A DNA stretch of 39,628 nt, taken from assembly GCA_030065255.1 (NCBI GenBank), contig JASJCX010000012.1, forward strand, positions 1 through 39,628, in the 5' to 3' direction. The notes below the pieces were generated by a model. It did no database searches, was not told where the DNA came from, and saw only the letters and a list, made by a program, of their open reading frames with translations. A program made the translations under genes and the position numbers. Positions 34,505 to 39,628 of the stretch are shown one piece after another; within the stretch, counting starts at the first letter, position 1; the number at the start of each line of letters is the position of its first letter. This DNA is from Calothrix sp. MO_167.B42 (GTDB taxonomy: Bacteria; Cyanobacteriota; Cyanobacteriia; Cyanobacteriales; Nostocaceae).

Positions 34505-36328
34505 ATGAAAGTAAAAGAACAGCAAGAGTATTTAGAGTTGTTAACCAACACTTTACAAGAACACTTGCGTGCAGAAATTCCATCGGGTGAATTTTTTCAA
34601 GTCAAGTGCGTCGTCAAAAATGATCGACTAATGATTCTTATCCAACACCCCCAAGGTGTGATAACTGATACCGAAAAAATATTTGCTGTCATAGAGGAGG
34701 CATTAGAATCATTATCTGCCTTGGAGGACATAAAAGCAGATGCAGAAGTTTTTGTCAGGGTGGTTGGGTCAAAACTTCCCTATGCAAAACGGGATTTGAC
34801 TATTGTCAAGCAAATAATTCCTGAAGTCATTGATGTGGAAATTCCACAAAATGAAGCAGTAAATGTTGATGATCGTGGTACAAATAGCCAAGAATCATGG
34901 GCTCCACCCCTGAATGTTGATGATTATGATGTAAATACCCTAAATAACCAAGAATCATGGACTCTACCTCCAACTGAAAAAAATACTGAAAATGAGGATT
35001 TCGATCCCCTTGCTGATGCACCAGATTTAAGCCATTACTCAACAATCAAGTACCGATACCCCACTAAATTTCTCATGCTAGGTGGGGGTTTATTTGCACT
35101 GGTGATGTTTGGCTTAGGTGCATATGTTGTGACTCGTCCTTGCGTAATTTCGGAATGTCAACCGATCCAAGTTGCAACACAATTGCAAAAACCTTCCTTA
35201 CCCCAGGTAAGTAACACCAATCCAATTGCAGAACTAACAAAATTACAAGCGGAAATAGAACAAGCGATCGCTTCCCTCAAACAAATACCCCTGTGGTCCT
35301 CTCGTCACAAGGAAGTAGAACCCCTGATAACCGAATTATCTGCCCAAGGGAAAGAAGTTAATTTGTTACTCAAAGCTTTCCAATTAGCACAGCAGGCAAG
35401 ACAAAAAACCCAAAAACCCAAAAACAGCCTTCAGGAGTTACAAACCACACAACAGCTTTGGCGACAAGCTATTTTACCTCTGGAAGCAATTAATCGTAAA
35501 AGCCCATTTTATGAATTGGCTCATCCAACATTGTCTCGTTATCGTCAAAATTTGCAAACCGTAAATAAACAGCTACGCAGGGAAGATAAGTGGCTACAAA
35601 AACTAGCATCAGCTAAATCCGTGGCGACAGCGGCTCAGAAACGACAAGAAAAGGCAAAATCTTTACAGGAATTACAAAAAACCCGATCTACTTGGGAGGT
35701 AGCAGTCAATGGTTTGAAGATAATCCCCCCAAATAGCTTGGCATATGCAGACGCACAACAGCTTTTATTGCAATATAAACCAAAACTAGCTAATGCCCGT
35801 TTAAAAGCGACAAAGGAGCAGATGGCTAGTAAAACCTATAATCAAGCCCTGAATGCTGCGAAACAAGCTCAAATCTATGAACAACAAAATCAATGGCAAG
35901 CATCTGTCAATCAGTGGAACCAAGCTTTAAGGGCAATTAAACAAATTTACCAAGATAGTTCTTATTACCCTAAGGCAAAACCTTTGCTCAGACCATATAA
36001 TAATTCTTTGGAAAGGGCAAATAGACAACTCCAAGTTTATAACCAACTACAAAAAACACGTACAGATCTGGAAATGACTTGTGTTAATGGTGGTGTTACC
36101 ATTTGTAATTTTCAAGTCAACTTACAAGCGATTGTAGTTAGCATTACTTCTGAATACGAACAAGCCATTGCCAAGAGTTATGAAAATAATTCAGATCCCA
36201 CTAATACTACTAGTCACTTACAGATATTACAGCAAGCTCTAGAAGTAATTAGTGATAATGCCAGCATACCCTTAGCTATTTATGATGCTCAAGGTAATCA
36301 AATTTATCAACATAGCCCTAGAAGTTAG
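34505..36328 (+). CDS. Membrane protein: N-terminal module, one membrane helix, helical repeats
   Basis: A 607-residue protein with no named function. Residues ~5-100 (FFQVKCVVKNDRLMILIQHP...AEVFVRVVGSKLP) resemble one copy of the module found four times in the SGNH-like protein at 4604-7576. An Asp/Asn-rich linker follows, with an internal duplication (~120-157, NVDD...NSQESW then NVDD...NNQESW), then one membrane helix (188-209). The C-terminal part has helical repeats of about 45 residues with the pattern LQ....W..A...L..IP..S..Y..A..LL..Y...L, at ~243-289, 308-350, 386-428 and 458-509. A short domain with three cysteines or so (C526, C534 visible) ends the protein. Topology, inferred: module inside, repeats outside. 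ATG at 34505. It stands alone. It could be a scaffold or envelope protein. Confidence 0.8.
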   Translation: MKVKEQQEYLELLTNTLQEHLRAEIPSGEFFQVKCVVKNDRLMILIQHPQGVITDTEKIFAVIEEALESLSALEDIKADAEVFVRVVGSKLPYAKRDLTIVKQIIPEVIDVEIPQNEAVNVDDRGTNSQESWAPPLNVDDYDVNTLNNQESWTLPPTEKNTENEDFDPLADAPDLSHYSTIKYRYPTKFLMLGGGLFALVMFGLGAYVVTRPCVISECQPIQVATQLQKPSLPQVSNTNPIAELTKLQAEIEQAIASLKQIPLWSSRHKEVEPLITELSAQGKEVNLLLKAFQLAQQARQKTQKPKNSLQELQTTQQLWRQAILPLEAINRKSPFYELAHPTLSRYRQNLQTVNKQLRREDKWLQKLASAKSVATAAQKRQEKAKSLQELQKTRSTWEVAVNGLKIIPPNSLAYADAQQLLLQYKPKLANARLKATKEQMASKTYNQALNAAKQAQIYEQQNQWQASVNQWNQALRAIKQIYQDSSYYPKAKPLLRPYNNSLERANRQLQVYNQLQKTRTDLEMTCVNGGVTICNFQVNLQAIVVSITSEYEQAIAKSYENNSDPTNTTSHLQILQQALEVISDNASIPLAIYDAQGNQIYQHSPRS

Positions 36329-36522
36329 AGCAATCTAGGAAATAATTAAATCAGTATATTAGCCCACATAGGGTGGAGCTGAATAACTATAAAACATTGA
36401 TTTATCAATACATAAGGGCTGTTTTCTCCGGATAAAGTGCAAGAAAATAGGGGTTTGAGCTTGAAAAACCTTGCATCTCTAATTTTTTGAAGTGTGGAAA
36501 AATGAAAACAATAGAGCCAGAA

Positions 36523-36543
36523 CTATTGCCTATTGCCTGTTGC
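36523..36543. repeat. Heptamer tandem repeat (CTATTGC, 3 copies)
   Basis: ctattgc, ctattgc, ctgttgc in direct succession, merging into the dispersed repeat copy at 36542-36576. A small STRR-type array. Confidence 0.75.
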
Positions 36544-36576
36544 CTACCCCCAAAAAGACTTTTTGTTGCAAGCCCC
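36542..36576. repeat. Dispersed repeat copy (also at 32412-32450)
   Basis: cctaccccc, then aagactttttgttgcaagccc, is nearly identical to 32412-32450 and in the same orientation. No coding content. Confidence 0.75.
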
Positions 36577-36845
36577 ACATAGGAGACACAGTTATTAATT
36601 CGTTGATGGGAAATTTTAACCCAAGGGTAAATAAATAACTCTTTAGTGATAACTGACAACTGTTAAAAATTGCCAGGTTTCCAGAATTGGAATTACCACG
36701 GAAACTGACAAATCACCATTAAGAAAATATTTTTCCTATGTCATATCCACTGTGGGGGCGCAATATTTGTGCCCTTATCATTGTGGTCTTTTATTTACTC
36801 AGTGCTGTACTAAGTAGGTAGGCGTAATTAAATGTAAGAGGCGAA

Positions 36846-36902
36846 CCTCACCCCCATCCCCTCTCCTTGATAAGGAGAGGGGTGCCGTGAGGCGAGGTGA
36901 GG
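36846..36902. repeat. Inverted-repeat element, CCTCACC family (copy 1)
   Basis: cctcaccccc at the left and ggcgaggtgagg at the right enclose a strong hairpin, cccctctcctt/aaggagagggg. It is related to the element at 39562-39628. Dispersed palindromic repeats of this kind are common in filamentous cyanobacteria. Confidence 0.8.
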
Positions 36903-37138
36903 TTTTATATTTAATTTGACCCAGTTACTTAGTGGGATCAATACTTTTTCTATTCAGTCAATCTCATAGTACTTATAAGGAATCATCTATCTTTAGTATG
37001 ATAAATCTACACATTTCTATAAGATTATTCTATCACTATTAACTTCATAGTAATAAATTAGCTATATCACAAGCATTATTTCCCGTAATTCAATATCAAC
37101 AATTTTACAAAACATTACTGTAAATTAGTATTCTAAGC

Positions 37139-37165
37139 ATTTATATTAATTATATTAATATAAAT
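37139..37165. repeat. Perfect A/T-only palindrome
   Basis: Two 12-bp arms, atttatattaat and attaatataaat, around tat, in the AT-rich region 546 bp before the BON lipoprotein start. It may be chance in such DNA, or a protein-binding or structural site. Confidence 0.45.
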
Positions 37166-37710
37166 ACTTAGAAATAACTTTCAATTAAGAAAAACAGGAG
37201 AAAACTTGAAAGCCTGATTAGATAATAGTTATGGTTTTTCTTATATAAAAGAAAAATTGGTTAAACAATATATATTGATATATTGGTTTATATTTATAAC
37301 TATATGTATACTACTTTAGGCATATATTTATATTTGACAATCACACCAAATATTTTTTTTCATAAACCTGTTTCATTTTGAAATAAATTCGTTAAAATTA
37401 GAAAGCTAATAGCAAATAGGTGATGTCACCAATAGATAAAACTCTTGTAGCTTATATATGTAGATAAAAATGATTTATTGAATATATAAGCTTTAGTTGT
37501 GATGAGCCTAAAATGAGAATACATTGAGACTACTAAGAGCAGCTAATTTTTTAGCTATATCCGATGTCAGGTCAATTTGTATTTAACTCAAATTAATTAT
37601 TAGCGAGAGTAATTATGTGCTGACCAAGTCAATGATTACTAAGCACTTGCTTCTCAATAAACACACAAAAAACTCATCGCTTCAATTAAGTAAGTAATTT
37701 GGAGATCAAC

Positions 37711-38154
37711 ATGAAAAAAGTAATGCCTTTTCTCATCACTGGTATTTTAATAATAGGTGCTGTTGGCTGTCAGGACACTACTTCTCAACCTTCTTCTTTA
37801 GAAAAACCAGCTAATACAACCGAATCCGCTCAAACACCAGTAGAACCAGCTTCTCCTGTCGCTGATAGTGTTACTGAAAATGTACCTAAATCAACTGATG
37901 ATGTACAACCAGATGCCCAAACAAACCCAGCTGATACAGCAGCTGATATAGAATCAACAGGTGATATTGCTGCAAAACTAAAAGAAGCTTTGCCTAAAAG
38001 TAATTTAGAAGTTCAAGAGAAAGATGATAACATCACTGTTGCAGGAACAGTGGCTTCTCAAGCTGAACTGAACATCGTCCAGCAGGTAGTATCTCAAGTC
38101 AAAACTGCTAAAGCAGTCAAGATAGATGTAACTGTTGAAGCACCTAAAAATTAA
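37711..38154 (+). CDS. BON-domain lipoprotein
   Basis: A 147-residue lipoprotein. Hydrophobic signal (~4-18) with lipobox AVGC and Cys20. A long acidic, Pro/Thr/Ser-rich spacer (21-88) leads to a BON domain (~90-147): DIAAKLKEALPKSNLEVQEK, then NITVAGTVASQAELNIVQQVV and a final strand VKIDVTVEAPKN. BON domains bind phospholipid membranes or mediate envelope attachment, often in osmotic or envelope stress. ATG at 37711 has the best ribosome site of its candidates, ggag at 37701-37704; the upstream TTG at 37699 is excluded. A strong terminator follows, so it is monocistronic, preceded by a very long AT-rich upstream region. Confidence 0.88.
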   Translation: MKKVMPFLITGILIIGAVGCQDTTSQPSSLEKPANTTESAQTPVEPASPVADSVTENVPKSTDDVQPDAQTNPADTAADIESTGDIAAKLKEALPKSNLEVQEKDDNITVAGTVASQAELNIVQQVVSQVKTAKAVKIDVTVEAPKN

Positions 38155-38577
38155 TTAATAATTTCGTTGTTGAGTTGTAGCTGTATGTTCTTTTAAAACG
38201 GATCGCCATATCCCAACTATAAGATTCTACAGCCATTTTGGATATGTCTAAAACAGTAGAGATGCATTATGATTGCGTCTCTACTGTTTTTTGGATTTTG
38301 CTCCATAAAGATAAAAATTCCCTTATATTTGACAGTCTCCGGGCTAAAGTAAAGTAGATTCTAAGAAATTCTTGCCAATAAGGCTAAAGCCACCATTCTG
38401 AGGTTATATACCCTACATCAAAAAATATGCCAGTTGCGTAAGCCCTAACTTACTATAAATAATGAACGATTTGATAAATCGATTTTACAGGACAATTGAC
38501 TGTAACTAGGATACAATCCTGTTAGATTTAATTATTTTTGATCAATTGAAAAAATATTACTTTTTAATTTGGCTGTT
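38155..38577. other. Intergenic region between BON lipoprotein and permease genes
   Basis: 423 bp with a strong terminator at 38250-38292 in its first part and the presumed permease promoter in the second. No other gene was recognised. Confidence 0.6.
38250..38292 (+). terminator. Rho-independent terminator of the BON lipoprotein gene
   Basis: Perfect 13-bp arms, aaaacagtagaga (38250-38262) and tctctactgtttt (38278-38290), with a 15-nt loop, extended by tt, 95 bp after the stop. Confidence 0.88.
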
Positions 38578-39498
38578 GTGTCTACTCAAATTACCCATCC
38601 CCAATCTGATTGCGATCATAAACTGAGTACTTTACAAAAATTACTTAGGTTAAAAAAAACAAACTGGCTACAACCTTTATTATTGCTTGCACCAGCAGGA
38701 ATCTGGTTATTGTTATTACTGGTGCTACCAACCCTTATCATTATTGAATTAAGCTTAGTTCCAGGAATTAGACCTGGTGATGTGGTTAATCCTAGCGGAT
38801 TTGACAACTATATAAAAATATTTGATCCCCTATACTTACAAGTCATATGGCGATCGCTTTTTTTTGCTATTAGTACTACTATAATTTGTTTGATTTTCGG
38901 CTTACCAATTGCCTACTGGATTGCGTTAAATGCACCACCAGGTTGGAGAAATTTACTTTTACTTGCATTTGTCTTACCTTTGTGGACTTCTTCCTTACTT
39001 CGCTCCTATGCTTGGATTACCATTCTGCGTCCCACCGGCTTACTCAATAGTTTCCTGAATCACTTTGGTTTACCGAGTTTGGAGTTACTTAATCGCAGTC
39101 CAGCAGTATTAATTGGTATGAGTTACAGTTTATTACCATATATGGTTTTGATTTTATATGCCTCGTTAGAAAAATTAGATAAACGTTTATTAGAAGCAGC
39201 AACAGATTTAGGTGCAAATCGCATCCAAACTTTTTTGCAAGTTACCGTACCCCAAATCATTACGAGTATTATAGCTGGCTGTTTCCTAGTATTTATTAGT
39301 GCTATGGGAGACTTTATTAACCCAGAGTTATTGGGTGGTGCTTCCAGTATGACAGCTGCCAGACTAATTTATAACCAGTTTCTCGGTGCAGCACAAAACT
39401 GGGGATTTGGTTCTGCTTTAAGTTCTATTTTAGTCCTGGTTGTGAGCATAGCGATTGCCTTATTAATTAGGTTTAATGAAGCAACACCCAAGGGTTAA
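38578..39498 (+). CDS. potB: ABC transporter permease, PotB-like (polyamine type)
   Basis: A ~306-residue inner-membrane permease of the spermidine/putrescine class. Around six membrane helices: LLAPAGIWLLLLLVLPTLII, LFFAISTTIICLIFGLPIAY, NLLLLAFVLPLWTSSLLRSY, a helix near LLPYMVLILYASLE and two at the C-terminus. The cytoplasmic EAA loop that contacts the ATPase is EAATDLGANRIQTFLQVTVP. The PotB feature GIRPGD..NPSGFDNY follows the first helix. The start is uncertain: GTG at 38578 or TTG at 38569. PotA, PotC and PotD partners are not in the window; only 130 bp remain downstream, filled by a repeat, so potC may lie beyond the edge. The substrate is inferred from family resemblance only. Confidence 0.88.
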   Translation: MSTQITHPQSDCDHKLSTLQKLLRLKKTNWLQPLLLLAPAGIWLLLLLVLPTLIIIELSLVPGIRPGDVVNPSGFDNYIKIFDPLYLQVIWRSLFFAISTTIICLIFGLPIAYWIALNAPPGWRNLLLLAFVLPLWTSSLLRSYAWITILRPTGLLNSFLNHFGLPSLELLNRSPAVLIGMSYSLLPYMVLILYASLEKLDKRLLEAATDLGANRIQTFLQVTVPQIITSIIAGCFLVFISAMGDFINPELLGGASSMTAARLIYNQFLGAAQNWGFGSALSSILVLVVSIAIALLIRFNEATPKG

Positions 39499-39561
39499 AT
39501 ATGCCTTACATCAAATAAATATACCTTACATCAAATCCGCTTGTGGGACTTACTATATTAT

Positions 39562-39628
39562 CGTCACCTCACCCCGTCCTACGAACCCCCCTCTCCTTAA
39601 TAAGGAGAGGGGAAGGGGGTGAGGTGAC
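39562..39628. repeat. Inverted-repeat element, CCTCACC family (copy 2)
   Basis: Terminal arms gtcacctcacccc and ggggtgaggtgac, with an inner hairpin cccctctcctt/aaggagagggg, end exactly at the window edge. Related to 36846-36902. It may continue past the edge. Confidence 0.85.

Larger units (their letters stand above)
36329..37710. other. Long AT-rich gap upstream of the BON lipoprotein
   Basis: About 1.4 kb without a credible gene. The first half holds repeats: heptamer ctattgc x3 (36523-36543), the dispersed repeat (36542-36576) and the CCTCACC inverted repeat (36846-36902). The second half (~36960-37690) is extremely AT-rich and includes an A/T-only palindrome (37139-37165) and another near-palindrome (~37261-37290). 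A long leader or an unannotated RNA for the downstream gene is possible but not shown. Confidence 0.6.

Noticed and set aside
36405..36659. 84-codon (-) open frame
   Set aside because: It runs across the ctattgc heptamers and the dispersed repeat 36542-36576, so it is repeat-derived.
36960..37700. Replication origin in the AT-rich region
   Set aside because: No dnaA or dnaN nearby and no cluster of DnaA boxes recognised; AT richness alone is insufficient.

Overview
The window is a chromosomal segment of a filamentous, probably heterocyst-forming cyanobacterium (Nostocales-like). Three things point there. The gene set includes psbA for photosystem II D1, an FtsH2-type thylakoid protease, cyanobacterial PEP carboxylase and a pilMNOQ operon without pilP. 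The palindrome GCGATCGC (HIP1) is frequent, for example at 5354, 27986, 35264 and 38850. Many intergenic gaps carry heptanucleotide tandem repeats of the kind known from Nostocales. The genus cannot be fixed from the sequence alone.

Layout. 1-4.3 kb: a VapC-type toxin and small antitoxin (+), then ppc (-) and a small unknown gene (-). 4.6-9.2 kb: a two-gene (+) unit, a 990-residue DUF1574/SGNH-like protein followed by an MBOAT O-acyltransferase, likely a cell-surface glycan O-acylation pair. 9.2-11 kb: psbA (+) with a long AT-rich leader, a terminator and a repeat element. 11-19.6 kb: a (-) block with a flavoprotein lacking its redox motifs, a CobD-like aminotransferase-fold enzyme, HU, and the pilus operon pilM-pilN-pilO-pilQ. 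19.7-25.4 kb: three (+) genes, a lone solute-binding lipoprotein, a DUF2079 membrane protein and an amylosucrase. 25.4-34 kb: a (-) block with ftsH, a secreted unknown, gltX, tRNA-Asp and a degenerate succinyl-CoA-ligase-like pair (sucD-like and sucC-like). 34.5-39.6 kb: a (+) membrane protein with helical repeats, a long AT-rich gap, a BON lipoprotein and a PotB-like permease.

Functional links. psbA and ftsH encode the D1 protein and the protease type that removes damaged D1, though they lie 15 kb apart. ppc, amylosucrase and the ligase-like pair concern carbon metabolism. The pilus operon and the acyltransferase pair concern the cell surface.

Most interesting: (1) an ~90-residue module present four times in the DUF1574/SGNH protein and seemingly once in the otherwise unrelated 607-residue membrane protein 27 kb away, in both cases on the N-terminal side of the single clear membrane segment; (2) the sucC/sucD-like pair in which the phospho-histidine, its partner glutamate and a magnesium-binding aspartate all appear replaced; (3) a dihydrolipoamide-dehydrogenase-like flavoprotein without the CxxxxC disulfide or the C-terminal His; (4) seven heptamer tandem arrays of unrelated sequence but identical 7-bp period, including a 20-copy array with a perfect 49-bp higher-order duplication; (5) an octanucleotide repeat inside the cobD-like reading frame. 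No complete new defence or mobile system is evident; no CRISPR array, transposase, integrase or phage gene was seen.
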